Assembly (NCBI GenBank): GCA_947384955.1
Contig: CANDJC010000039.1
Coordinates: 1-37,100, forward strand
Direction: 5' to 3'
From: an uncultured Eubacterium sp.
GTDB taxonomy: Bacteria > Bacillota > Clostridia > Lachnospirales > Lachnospiraceae
Length of the DNA: 37,100 nt
The notes beneath the pieces are model-generated. The model saw only the letters and a program-made list of their open reading frames with translations. It was not told where the DNA came from and ran no database searches. The stretch's first letter is position 1, and the number at the start of each line of letters is the position of its first letter. Positions 10,636-18,178 of the stretch are shown here, piece after piece. The position numbers and the translations under genes are program-made.

Positions 10636-11370
10636 TTATTCTGTATCCAGCTGCTGACTGATATAAGTCATCGTAAGCATACAGAATACATATGTCTGAA
10701 TCGCGCCTGAAAACAGGTCGAAATACATATGAAGCGCTGCCGGCCAGATAATTGCTACCTTCGACAGCAGCCCGTAAATCAGAGCCATCATGACTGTTCC
10801 CGACAATACATTCGCAAATAAACGCAGCGACAGCGAAATCGGAACCGCAATCTCACTGATTAAGTTAATTGGGAACCAGATTGGAAGCCATGGTGGCAAT
10901 GGCGAACACATGTCTGTCCATATTTGCTTTGGGCTCTGATACTTGAACTGACAAAAATGTATCATGGTAAATGTAATCAGTCCAAGTGCAAGTGTAGTAC
11001 CATAATCCGCTGTCGGCGGTCTTAATCCAAAAAGACCGGATATATTGCTCACCAGAATAAATATAAAAATTGTGCTGATATAATTGACGAATTTTTTAGA
11101 ATTCTTTCCCATCGTCCCTTCTACAACACCATCCAGCGAACTGACAATCAGTTCCAATATATTTTGGAATGTATCCGGCACTTCTGTTGCATGGCGCATC
11201 TTGATATTTGCTATCAAAGCAAAACCAATCAAAAACAGCATAACAATGAGTATACATACATGGGATGTCGTTATCCAGACTTCATGTCCAAACAGATTAT
11301 AAGAAAATAATCCATGTATCATAAAGTCAATATTATCAGCGCCAGATGACATTACAATTGCATTTGTCAC
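10636..11370 (-). CDS. atpB: ATP synthase F0 a subunit
   Basis: A 244-residue integral membrane stator with about five or six helices. The essential Arg is R183 in PISLSLRLFANVLSG. The C-terminal helix contains MYFDLFSGAIQTYVFCMLTM. It forms the two ion half-channels against the c ring. The start is GTG at 11370, overlapping the TGA of the upstream AtpI-like gene (GTGA), with GGGAGG seven bases upstream. This is a clear translational-coupling arrangement. Confidence 0.97.
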   Translation of the reverse strand: MTNAIVMSSGADNIDFMIHGLFSYNLFGHEVWITTSHVCILIVMLFLIGFALIANIKMRHATEVPDTFQNILELIVSSLDGVVEGTMGKNSKKFVNYISTIFIFILVSNISGLFGLRPPTADYGTTLALGLITFTMIHFCQFKYQSPKQIWTDMCSPLPPWLPIWFPINLISEIAVPISLSLRLFANVLSGTVMMALIYGLLSKVAIIWPAALHMYFDLFSGAIQTYVFCMLTMTYISQQLDTE

Positions 11371-11813
11371 ATTTTCACCTCCCTTTCTACAGTATTCGTT
11401 TTGTCCGAAGACACACCACCTTTTCCCGTTACCCTTATCATCAATTTGTGTAACGCCGGCTGTAAATAAGCCGATATCTTTAAACCCATTACGCCTAAAA
11501 AGAGCGTAACAAGGTTACCAAGATCAAAATACATCGTAACAGTAAATACAGCTGCTACCGCCGCATAACGCGCAATCCCCTTTGCAATAATCCTTCCCCG
11601 CGCTTTTGCCGCATCCATGGAATCAATCGTTTCTGCAATAATCCGTGCAATATGATATGCCATAGCCATAGCTGTCACAATGCCAATCCAAAGCCCGCTG
11701 CTGTAGCGCAGCCTGTCCTCCACAAACCATACCCCGGCAAGCTGTATGACAACTCCATAAATAAAAATGCCAAGAAGCAGCTCGGGAAGCGCATCATTCA
11801 ACCGTCTAAACAT
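11367..11813 (-). CDS. ATP synthase-associated membrane protein, AtpI-like
   Basis: A 148-residue protein with about four hydrophobic segments (about 10-30, 40-60, 83-103, 105-120), positioned directly before atpB with a four-base overlap. AtpI-family proteins help c-ring assembly or ion supply (Mg2+/Ca2+). Similarity is judged from topology and position; no catalytic motif is expected. The C-terminal tail is Lys/Glu-rich. Confidence 0.75.
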   Translation of the reverse strand: MFRRLNDALPELLLGIFIYGVVIQLAGVWFVEDRLRYSSGLWIGIVTAMAMAYHIARIIAETIDSMDAAKARGRIIAKGIARYAAVAAVFTVTMYFDLGNLVTLFLGVMGLKISAYLQPALHKLMIRVTGKGGVSSDKTNTVEREVKM

Positions 11814-11833
11814 CCAGATTCCTCTCTTCTTTT

Positions 11834-12061
11834 TTATTTATTTTTGTCATCACTCTGATAGATTTTTTTTGCCATAATAAAAATATTACGGAACCCGGCC
11901 AGCGCTCCCATTAAAAAAAGAGGAATAGTAATTATTTTTATGTTAAATTTTTCACCAATCCAGACACCCAGCAGTGTACACATAATAATCGGCACCAGCA
12001 TATTCAGGCCAAACTGAATGACCATTGTAAATGCCTGGAATACATTCCGTCTGTTCTTCAT
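11834..12061 (-). CDS. atpZ: AtpZ/AtpI-family protein, first gene of atp operon
   Basis: A 75-residue protein with two membrane helices. The first is FGLNMLVPIIMCTLLGVWIG and the second follows the short loop EKFNIKIITIP (FLMGALAGFRNIFIMAKKIY). This is the usual pattern of AtpZ proteins that head atp operons and are linked to Mg2+/Ca2+ transport or assembly. The open frame reaches 12097, but ATG 12061 is preferred because GAGAGG lies six bases upstream and the protein then begins MKNRRNVFQAF. The operon promoter is about 45 bases upstream. Confidence 0.8.
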   Translation of the reverse strand: MKNRRNVFQAFTMVIQFGLNMLVPIIMCTLLGVWIGEKFNIKIITIPLFLMGALAGFRNIFIMAKKIYQSDDKNK

Positions 12062-12105
12062 AAAATGCCTCTCTTCCTGCAAAGCGCATAAAACCATTTT
12101 AATCT

Positions 12106-12133
12106 ATTATAGCACTATTCGGCGAATTGTCTA
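12106..12133 (-). promoter_or_regulatory. Promoter of the atp operon
   Basis: On the minus strand TAGACA (12133-12128) and TATAAT (12111-12106) are 16 bases apart. The -10 box is a perfect match and the -35 differs at one base. It drives atpZ-I-B-E-F-H-A-G-D-C; no other strong promoter was noticed before atpC. Confidence 0.75.
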
Positions 12134-12187
12134 TAAATATTTGCCATTTATTAACATTTTACACAGTCATGCGTGCTAAAATATAAA

Positions 12188-12221
12188 ATGACACAATTTG
12201 AGTTTTCCCAAGTTGTGCCAT
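12188..12221 (-). terminator. Terminator of the phosphatase-like/TsaC transcript
   Basis: The minus strand reads TGGCACAACTTG-GGAAAACT-CAAATTGTGTCA and then TTTTATATTTT, a 12-bp stem with one G-U pair and a U-rich tail. The 70 bases between it and the stop at 12292 show nothing else. Confidence 0.8.
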
Positions 12222-12291
12222 GATTATACTGCTCCGTCCTGCCAGAAATTGTACCTGTGCTTTGCATGATGCATGCCAGTGCAAGGAAGCA

Positions 12292-12759
12292 CTAGTTCTT
12301 ATCTGCTAAATTATTCAGTATCACAGCAAGTTTTTTCACAGACTTGCTCAGTGTTTCATAGCATATGCCATAAGCCTGCAGCGTTCCCCCGTAAGGGTCC
12401 ATAATCTCCAGCTCATCTCCTACAAGTTCTGTCAGTACATGCACATTTTCCGGTATCACATTTTCAAACATATCCAGAATCTTCTGCTTATCTGTACTTC
12501 CCATTACAATAACCAGAGTATCTTTTGCAAAATCTTCTTCTTCCAGCTGGCTTGACATATAATTCTCCAATGTAATCCCGTTGCTGATCAGGACTGCCTC
12601 TGCTTTTTGATTTAAAGGTTCTGGAAAAAGCACAACAATTCCGCGCGCCTGTATATCAATCGGCATTTTCAGTGAGCATTCTTTCAACAGTTCTGCTGCC
12701 ATAGGAGCCCGGCTGTTTCCTGCATTATCTGCAAAAATAATTTTTTTGTATGTATCCAT
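12292..12759 (-). CDS. Low-molecular-weight phosphatase-like protein lacking the catalytic Cys
   Basis: A 155-residue protein with the fold signature of LMW protein-tyrosine/arginine phosphatases (YwlE/Wzb group). The P-loop, normally C-x5-R-S-P, reads D11-NAGNS-R17-A-P, so the nucleophilic Cys is Asp. The phosphate-binding Arg and the general-acid motif D121-P (EIMDPYGG) remain. The usual chemistry through a phosphocysteine intermediate should be impossible; it may bind phospho-ligands or be a regulatory pseudoenzyme. It follows the TsaC gene by four bases, echoing the ywlC-ywlE neighbourhood of Bacillus where YwlE is a protein-arginine phosphatase. The sequence is otherwise intact, so this is not simple decay. 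Confidence 0.8.
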   Translation of the reverse strand: MDTYKKIIFADNAGNSRAPMAAELLKECSLKMPIDIQARGIVVLFPEPLNQKAEAVLISNGITLENYMSSQLEEEDFAKDTLVIVMGSTDKQKILDMFENVIPENVHVLTELVGDELEIMDPYGGTLQAYGICYETLSKSVKKLAVILNNLADKN

Positions 12760-12763
12760 AAAT

Positions 12764-13972
12764 TCACCCCAATGATCCGGCCTCGATAATCTGATGTCCT
12801 GCTGCCTTCAGCAAACGGTTCATAACCGCCTGCCCCATGCGCGGTGTTAAAAAACTTTCGGAATAAATAATATCCACATCAGAATTATCCAGTTCTCTTA
12901 ATATCCTGTAGAGATTGTGTGCTATTTCTTCTTCTTCCTGTCTTCCCCCGATGCTCATGACAATCCCATTCTTATAATATTGTGCAGTTTCTTTTGTTCC
13001 TATAATTCCAACTTTTTTCCCCTCGCCCGTTCTCTTTTCTGCAAGAAGATTAATCTTTCTGACGACAGCTTCCGCTTCCCCTTCCACCAGATACATATCC
13101 GCCTTCGGCGCATAATGCTTATATTTCATTCCCGGCGCTTTCGGCTTCTGTCCGACCCCTTCTGTTACAAGTCCGGGGTCCATGCGCACCCTGCCGATTA
13201 CGTTTTCTATCATATCCATAGTAATACAGCCCGGGCGGAGAATTACCGGAATATCTTCTGTTAAATCTATAATAGAAGACTCTATCCCGACACCGGTCTG
13301 TCCTCCGTCCAGAATCACAGGAATCTTCCCGTTTAAATCCTCATACACATGTTCAGCCAGTGTCGGACTCGGCTTTCCTGATGTATTTGCGCTTGGAGCC
13401 GCAATAAAGCCGCCGCCTTCCCGAATCAGCGCCAGTGCGATTTTATTTGAAGGCATGCGGACTGCCACTGTATCCAGCCCGCCTGTAGTCTCATATGGAA
13501 CTTTGTCATTCTTATTCAAAATCATAGTCAGCGGCCCCGGCCAGAATGCATCTGCCAGTTTTTTCGCAGTATCCGGTACAGTTTTTACAATTTTTTCCAA
13601 ATCCTGCATACAGCAGATATGAACAATCAGCGGATTGTCCGAAGGTCTTCCTTTCGCCGCATAGATTTTCCGGGAGGCTTCTGCCTGAAGCGCATCTGCT
13701 CCAAGACCATACACTGTTTCCGTTGGAAATGCAGCCAGCCCTCCTTCCCTTAGAATCTTTCCTGCCTGTCTGACTGCCTCGGCATCTATATCTGATTCAT
13801 CCATTTTCCTGATAACTGTCTGTATCTCTTTCTTCTCTTCCTGTTTCATCTTATCCTGATTAATCTTTTTTTGATTAATCTTTTCTTGTTTCTTCTTTTC
13901 CTGATTAATTTTTTCTTGTTTCTTCTTTTCTTGTCTATTCCTCTGCACTGCTGCTCTCATTCTTTTTATCAT
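12764..13972 (-). CDS. L-threonylcarbamoyladenylate synthase (TsaC/Sua5) with repeat-rich N-terminus
   Basis: This enzyme makes threonylcarbamoyl-AMP from Thr, bicarbonate and ATP for the t6A37 tRNA modification. The YrdC domain spans about residues 65-255: GGLAAFPTETVYGLGADA, KIYAAKGRPSDNPLIVHI, PGPLTMIL, VAVRMPSNK and AAPSANTSGKPSPT. The linker APGMKYKHYAPKADMYLVEG and the C-terminal Sua5 domain follow, so it is the long Sua5 type. The first about 50 residues are a Lys/Gln/Glu/Asn repeat (QEKINQEKKK units) not known from the family. The longest frame starts at ATG 13972 and overlaps the amidase gene by 38 bases. ATG 13849, with AGGA five bases upstream, is an attractive alternative that skips most of the repeat. 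Confidence 0.93.
   Translation of the reverse strand: MIKRMRAAVQRNRQEKKKQEKINQEKKKQEKINQKKINQDKMKQEEKKEIQTVIRKMDESDIDAEAVRQAGKILREGGLAAFPTETVYGLGADALQAEASRKIYAAKGRPSDNPLIVHICCMQDLEKIVKTVPDTAKKLADAFWPGPLTMILNKNDKVPYETTGGLDTVAVRMPSNKIALALIREGGGFIAAPSANTSGKPSPTLAEHVYEDLNGKIPVILDGGQTGVGIESSIIDLTEDIPVILRPGCITMDMIENVIGRVRMDPGLVTEGVGQKPKAPGMKYKHYAPKADMYLVEGEAEAVVRKINLLAEKRTGEGKKVGIIGTKETAQYYKNGIVMSIGGRQEEEEIAHNLYRILRELDNSDVDIIYSESFLTPRMGQAVMNRLLKAAGHQIIEAGSLG
13838..13935 (-). repeat. Imperfect short tandem repeats at the 5' end of the TsaC gene
   Basis: On the minus strand units such as AAACAAGAAAA, GATTAATCAGGA and AAAAGAAG recur in tandem, in codon multiples, encoding QEKKK and QEKIN blocks. They begin exactly at the amidase stop codon (TAG, 13937-13935). 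Slippage is likely to make this stretch length-variable between strains. Confidence 0.7.
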
Positions 13973-14690
13973 CTTCTTTCACATCATCTGCACGATTTTC
14001 CTCCATATTCCTTCCAAGATATTGGCAGATTCCCATGCAGACTGCATCAGCCATTTTCTGCTGATATTCTTCATTTGAAAGCTTTTCTGCTTCTTCAGGA
14101 TTACTTAAAAAACCGCATTCTACAATCACAATTGTAGAGGAAGTCCTTTTGAGCATGTAATAGCTGTCATTGGACTTTGCCGCTCTGTGATTTTCAGGGT
14201 CAACCTGCTCAATCAGCGTCTTTTGAATGATTTCTGCCAGTTTCTGGCTGTCAGATGACGTTGTATAATAAAACACCTGGGCGCCTTTAATTTCCGGGCT
14301 CGTATAGCTGTTCTGATGAATGCTGACTGTCAGTATCGGTTTGCTTTCATTAATCAAATCACACCGTTTCTGTAAATCCTGAGCTTTTTTGTTACTGGCG
14401 CTTTCATCGTACAGACCTTTATCCTCTTCTCTGGTCATAATAACAGAAAATCCGTTTTCTTCCAATACGTTTCTTAATTTTAATGCAACCTGCAGATTAA
14501 TATCCTTTTCCAGTTCACCGTTTACTCCGATTTTTCCAGAATCAAAACCTCCGTGTCCGACATCCACCACAATACAGTCTTTTTGATTTTCCACCTTTCT
14601 GCCTGTTACATAAACAGCACCTGACCTGGCCAGTATACAGGCACAGACTAAAATAACAACTGACATGATTAATTCCAATCTTTGTTTCAA
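13935..14690 (-). CDS. cwlD: N-acetylmuramoyl-L-alanine amidase, CwlD-like
   Basis: A 251-residue Amidase_3 enzyme that cleaves the MurNAc-L-Ala bond. In spore formers CwlD helps make muramic-delta-lactam in the cortex. A single N-terminal hydrophobic segment (about 7-25) acts as signal or anchor. Zinc ligands appear as H46 (DVGHGG), E61 (GELEKDIN) and H125 (SIHQN), with catalytic E191 (VIVECGFLSNPEE). The C-terminal tail is acidic (DDVKEDDKKNESSS). The start is TTG 14690 with GGAGG eight bases upstream; no ATG fits as well. It follows the GH18 gene by about 106 bases on the same strand. The symbol is by similarity and context; another cell-wall amidase is possible. Confidence 0.87.
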   Translation of the reverse strand: MKQRLELIMSVVILVCACILARSGAVYVTGRKVENQKDCIVVDVGHGGFDSGKIGVNGELEKDINLQVALKLRNVLEENGFSVIMTREEDKGLYDESASNKKAQDLQKRCDLINESKPILTVSIHQNSYTSPEIKGAQVFYYTTSSDSQKLAEIIQKTLIEQVDPENHRAAKSNDSYYMLKRTSSTIVIVECGFLSNPEEAEKLSNEEYQQKMADAVCMGICQYLGRNMEENRADDVKEDDKKNESSSAEE

Positions 14691-14796
14691 ATCCTCTGCC
14701 TCCGCAATTTTTTAAACCGTTACTTTCTATAATATACATATGACAGAATATTGGAATCATCACTATTCAATTTACTTAATCCTGGAATTTATATTA

Positions 14797-16536
14797 CTAA
14801 TTAATATACTTAATCACTGTGTCCCACACTGTCTGGTCTTCCAGTCCCAGTTTCCAGAAAGAAGCGCCTGCAAATTCATGGGAATCCATAACTTTCAGTT
14901 TTTCTTCTATAGACCTGACATCCTCAAACCAGATTTTATATGTAATATTATTATTCACATATTCTGTATAAAACTGTCCCATATCATGCAGCCATGTTTT
15001 TTCAGCTCCGTTTACTTCCATCAGACGCTGTGCTGACAGCATTCCTACCGCTTCACTGGATAATTCATACGGCACATAATTCTCTGAAGCAGATTCCGCG
15101 TCGTCGCCGTCGCTGTCTTTTGGTGTTTCAGCCCATACCCTTGTAAAAAACGGCATTCCGAGAATTACCTGCTCTGCCGGCACCCCTTCATCCAGAATGT
15201 CATCGGCTCCTTTTGTTACAAATCCAAGCGAAGCAACCGAACCGCTCTCCTTCGAGCCCGCATAATGCTCATCATATGCCATAACAATCAGGTAATCCGC
15301 AAATACAGCCTGCTCTTCCCTGTCGTAAAACTTTGTATATTCAGATGACACATAGTTGTCCACTGATAACACAATTCCATTTCCATCACATTTTAAAGAC
15401 AGTTCCCGGATAAACTGAATAAATCCTTCTCCAACCGCTGACTCTAACGCTTCAAAGTCTACGTTGATTCCATCCAGGTCATACTGAATGGCTGCCGCTA
15501 TAATCTGATTTTCCAGATTCTCACGCTTGGATGTATGTGTCAGCACTTCCGTTGAACTAACCTCGCTGTTTTCCAGATTGCTGACCAGTCCCCATACTTC
15601 GATTCCTTTGTCATGGCAGTATTTCACATAATCTGTGCTTGCCAGATTTGCGATATTTCCGTCATTATCATTTAAATAAAACCATGTCGGTGAAATTACA
15701 TTGATACCTTTTGTATTTTGCAGCACATTTACAATATTATTGTTTGCTTCCGGTACCGTTACCTGATGCCATGCCATACAGATTTCATAATCCCTGATTT
15801 GATGCGTAAAAGTATCTTCTGCAAATTCATGGCTCTGCTCCTCTTCTGTTTCCGTACCGAGACGTTTGTTCTGTACATAACCAATAAGACCGTCCTCCGT
15901 AGCCACCTTTGTCCAGTCATCAAATGTTTCCAGCTTCAGCACCGTATCTTCTTTTTCGAGTTCTTTTAAAATATTGCTCTTTACACTGTCTTCTACCCGC
16001 AACTGTGTTTTTCTCTTTACTGCTGCCTTAATCACCGTATCCCATTTTGTCTGAAGCAGAATACGCTGCGGCTCTTCAAAATGCTCATAAGTCAGATTCG
16101 TATATTCAGCAACATAATCCAGTGCTATATACGTCTTATCTACATTTACCAAAACGATTTTATACGGCTTGCTGTCCTTTTTTCTTCCTATATAATAATC
16201 CTTACTGTCTGCTGACGCTTTGATTACATCGGAAGATGTCGTGTATAGAAGTATATTTTCATTAGTATCCCAATAAAAACGGTCGTTTAAAGAATCATGG
16301 ACATAATTATAATCCAGATAAATCGTACCATCTCTTAATAAAGCTTTTTCTTCTATTATACTGTGATTGAGTTCAATTGCAATCTCATCTTCCGAGGTAA
16401 TTCCAAAATAAGTTTCAAGGTCTTGTTCCTCGCTGCTCGGTACATACTGCTTTATTTTCTTTCCGACAATTATACTTACAAGTATAATAAAAATAAGAGA
16501 TAATACGGCCGCTATCGGTATTATTTTATCCTTCAT
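14797..16536 (-). CDS. Membrane-anchored glycoside hydrolase family 18 protein with SH3-like domain
   Basis: A 579-residue protein. An N-terminal membrane anchor (about 7-25) is followed by a copper-amine-oxidase-N-like domain (about 50-170), a bacterial SH3-like domain (about 172-228) and a GH18 TIM barrel (about 248-575). The GH18 active-site strand reads D355-GINV-D360-F-E362, with E362 the general acid. VMAYDEH and GASFWKLG are further barrel motifs. Relatives (SleL/YaaH/YdhD group) hydrolyse spore cortex or wall polysaccharide. Its neighbour is the CwlD-like amidase, so joint action on peptidoglycan is plausible. GGAGG precedes ATG 16536 by six bases. Confidence 0.9.
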   Translation of the reverse strand: MKDKIIPIAAVLSLIFIILVSIIVGKKIKQYVPSSEEQDLETYFGITSEDEIAIELNHSIIEEKALLRDGTIYLDYNYVHDSLNDRFYWDTNENILLYTTSSDVIKASADSKDYYIGRKKDSKPYKIVLVNVDKTYIALDYVAEYTNLTYEHFEEPQRILLQTKWDTVIKAAVKRKTQLRVEDSVKSNILKELEKEDTVLKLETFDDWTKVATEDGLIGYVQNKRLGTETEEEQSHEFAEDTFTHQIRDYEICMAWHQVTVPEANNNIVNVLQNTKGINVISPTWFYLNDNDGNIANLASTDYVKYCHDKGIEVWGLVSNLENSEVSSTEVLTHTSKRENLENQIIAAAIQYDLDGINVDFEALESAVGEGFIQFIRELSLKCDGNGIVLSVDNYVSSEYTKFYDREEQAVFADYLIVMAYDEHYAGSKESGSVASLGFVTKGADDILDEGVPAEQVILGMPFFTRVWAETPKDSDGDDAESASENYVPYELSSEAVGMLSAQRLMEVNGAEKTWLHDMGQFYTEYVNNNITYKIWFEDVRSIEEKLKVMDSHEFAGASFWKLGLEDQTVWDTVIKYIN

Positions 16537-16583
16537 CGCTTTCCTCCTATGTATTTTGATATACTTTTTTCATGGCCTTTTTT

Positions 16584-16612
16584 ATTATAGCTTGTTGCAG
16601 CATATTTTACAA
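16584..16612 (-). promoter_or_regulatory. Promoter of the GH18 gene
   Basis: Minus-strand TTGTAA (16612-16607), 17 bases, then TATAAT (16589-16584), about 50 bases before the start codon. It looks like a vegetative sigma-A promoter rather than a sporulation one. Confidence 0.65.
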
Positions 16613-16692
16613 GAAACAATCTTAACATTCCTGACATCTTTTACAAATATAGGTCGCTGACAGCAGAATTCCACAAAAAATAACATGAAAAA

Positions 16693-16735
16693 CAGGCGGA
16701 TGAAAGCAGTATCCCCATACTTTTCATTCCGCCTG
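16693..16735 (-). terminator. Terminator of the kinase/SAF operon
   Basis: The minus strand reads CAGGCGGAATGAAA, a 15-base loop, TTTCATCCGCCTG, then TTTTTCATG: a long stem with one bulge and a U-tract. The rest of the 338-base gap 16537-16875 holds the GH18 promoter and about 140 bases (16736-16875) in which I see nothing. Confidence 0.8.
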
Positions 16736-16875
16736 CAAAATTATTCTTTACAAGTGTGTCTGGTATCTATGTAATGAAAGGCATTGAGGTTTCCTTTTCC
16801 ATAAATAATATTACCAAAATTACACTTTCACCATATCAGTTCAGATATCTTTTATCATCTGATACGGTACCGTTT

Positions 16876-17082
16876 TTAAACATTCCGCACCTTATCAAAA
16901 TGCAGCTCCTTAACCACCCCCTCTTCTTCATCATATACATAATCCCTCATATAAGAATACTCCTGGTGAATAAACATCTGGTCCGAAACATTCTCCGGTG
17001 TGCTTTGTTCTCCTTCTAAAAAAATGGTAATTCCCCGGTCCTGTATATCTTTTAATTCGATAAATAATTGTTTTCTATCCAT
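16876..17082 (-). CDS. Small acidic protein of unknown function
   Basis: I do not recognise this 68-residue protein. It starts MDRKQLFIELKDIQDRGITI, is rich in Asp/Glu (DYVYDEEEGVV) and has no membrane segment or Cys motif. The frame is open to 17169, but ATG 17082 is preferred: GGTGG lies just upstream, and the extension has Cys/His-rich unlikely sequence. It is last in the operon with the SAF, P-loop and kinase genes, about 100 bases after the SAF stop, and is followed by a terminator. A coil-plus-strand fold is likely; function is unknown. Confidence 0.6.
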   Translation of the reverse strand: MDRKQLFIELKDIQDRGITIFLEGEQSTPENVSDQMFIHQEYSYMRDYVYDEEEGVVKELHFDKVRNV

Positions 17083-17185
17083 CCCTCCACCTATTTTCTG
17101 ACAAATCATATGCATGCAGAACTGGCAATTCGAAAATGCTGTTTTGTGATATAATAAATTCCCCATCATATCTTTGTCAGATACT

Positions 17186-17548
17186 TTATGATTTGTTTTT
17201 AAGCTTCTTCTTAGTTTTCGGATAAAACATTTCTGTTTCTATCATAGTTCCTTTTTTCAATGCTTTTACTGCTGCCTTCCCTGATATCTGACTGATATCT
17301 GCTATTTTGATACTATCTTTCTCGGAAACCCATTGTCTGTGTTTTTCCAGATCTGCTCTTTTAACTTTTTCTCCGGCGTTAATATCTTTCTTCAGCATCC
17401 ATACATTCAGATACAGTCCCTGCTCTTCCAGCTCTCTGTAATGATTCAGCTGCCGGTCCAGGCTTGCAGTGCGAAAGCTTTGAATCATAAGCATCAAAGC
17501 CAGCGGAACCCCGGCAATACATGCTCCTGATATTCCAAACAACAGCAT
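17186..17548 (-). CDS. SAF-domain membrane protein, CpaB/RcpC-like
   Basis: A 120-residue protein (as drawn from ATG) with one N-terminal membrane helix (LLFGISGACIAGVPLALMLM), a short coil (SLDRQLNHYRELEEQGL) and a SAF domain (about 50-110: VWMLKKDINAGEKVKRADLE, ISGKAAVKALKKGTMIETEM). SAF domains occur in CpaB/RcpC of Tad/Flp pili and in FlgA. ATG 17548 has no Shine-Dalgarno sequence nearby. An ideal AGGAGG (17586-17581) is eight bases before an in-frame ATT at 17572. Starting there adds a basic LRYRTKI stretch before the helix, as CpaB-like proteins normally have. The true CDS is therefore probably 17186-17572. AGGAGG overlaps the TAG of the preceding gene, indicating coupling. Confidence 0.8.
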   Translation of the reverse strand: MLLFGISGACIAGVPLALMLMIQSFRTASLDRQLNHYRELEEQGLYLNVWMLKKDINAGEKVKRADLEKHRQWVSEKDSIKIADISQISGKAAVKALKKGTMIETEMFYPKTKKKLKNKS

Positions 17549-17584
17549 TATTTTCGTCCGGTATCTTAGAATCTTCTTATCCTC

Positions 17585-18178
17585 CTAAATTATTTTTTGC
17601 AAAAACATCATATCTTCTTTTTTTAAGTAAAATGGATTTTCAATCCAGGGCACGCTTAACATATGCATTCCGTATCTTTTTTGTATCTGCTTCTTATCCA
17701 GAATATTTGCAAACAAAACCAGAAATTCCCACATTTGATAGTTTTCTGATGCAATTACATTTTCTATAAAATGCTCGTAAGCAAAGGCTCTCCATGGGCT
17801 GATGCTGCCAATTACAATTTTCCGGTCGCAGCGTAAAAATTCTTCTCTGGCTGCACAATAATCTCCTCCAAGATCCAATAAGAAAACTTCATATCCGCTG
17901 TTCATAATTTCCGGTACTTTCCCCACACAAATATCCGTAAAATACTGAACATTCAGCAGTTTCTGTTTTCCTTTTCCTTCTTTTTGCATCATATTTTTTA
18001 AATCCTGCCGGCCTGATAATTCAATTACCGCGGTCTTTTTTCCCAAGCCAGACTGCAGATAATTTGCCAGTGCAATTGTAAGATGCGTAGCCCCACATCC
18101 CAATCCTATCCCTACAATACCAATACTGATCTTCTCTTTCAGTTTTCTGGTTAAAAATCCATTCAGTTTCTTCACCAT
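17585..18178 (-). CDS. Degenerate P-loop ATPase-like protein (MinD/TadZ-like)
   Basis: A 197-residue protein with a SIMIBI-type N-terminus, KISIGIVGIGLGCGATHLTI, in which the Walker A Lys is Ala (A30 in GCGATH). Later parts resemble the fold: KKTAVIELSGRQDL (strand after the P-loop), VFLLDLGGDY (Walker B-like), and VIGSISPWRAFAYEHFIENV. TadZ/CpaE proteins of Tad pili often have atypical P-loops. ATG 18178 overlaps the kinase stop by seven bases (ATGGTGA) with AGGAAGG just upstream, so it is coupled; the longer frame to 18208 is not favoured. It closely parallels the C-terminal domain of the kinase protein, pointing to a duplication. Nucleotide binding is doubtful. Confidence 0.75.
   Translation of the reverse strand: MVKKLNGFLTRKLKEKISIGIVGIGLGCGATHLTIALANYLQSGLGKKTAVIELSGRQDLKNMMQKEGKGKQKLLNVQYFTDICVGKVPEIMNSGYEVFLLDLGGDYCAAREEFLRCDRKIVIGSISPWRAFAYEHFIENVIASENYQMWEFLVLFANILDKKQIQKRYGMHMLSVPWIENPFYLKKEDMMFLQKII

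Noticed and set aside
12917-13622. Plus-strand open frames opposite TsaC and similar long antisense frames in the atp genes
   Set aside because: Shadows of well-supported minus-strand genes; no ribosome binding sites and no recognisable families.
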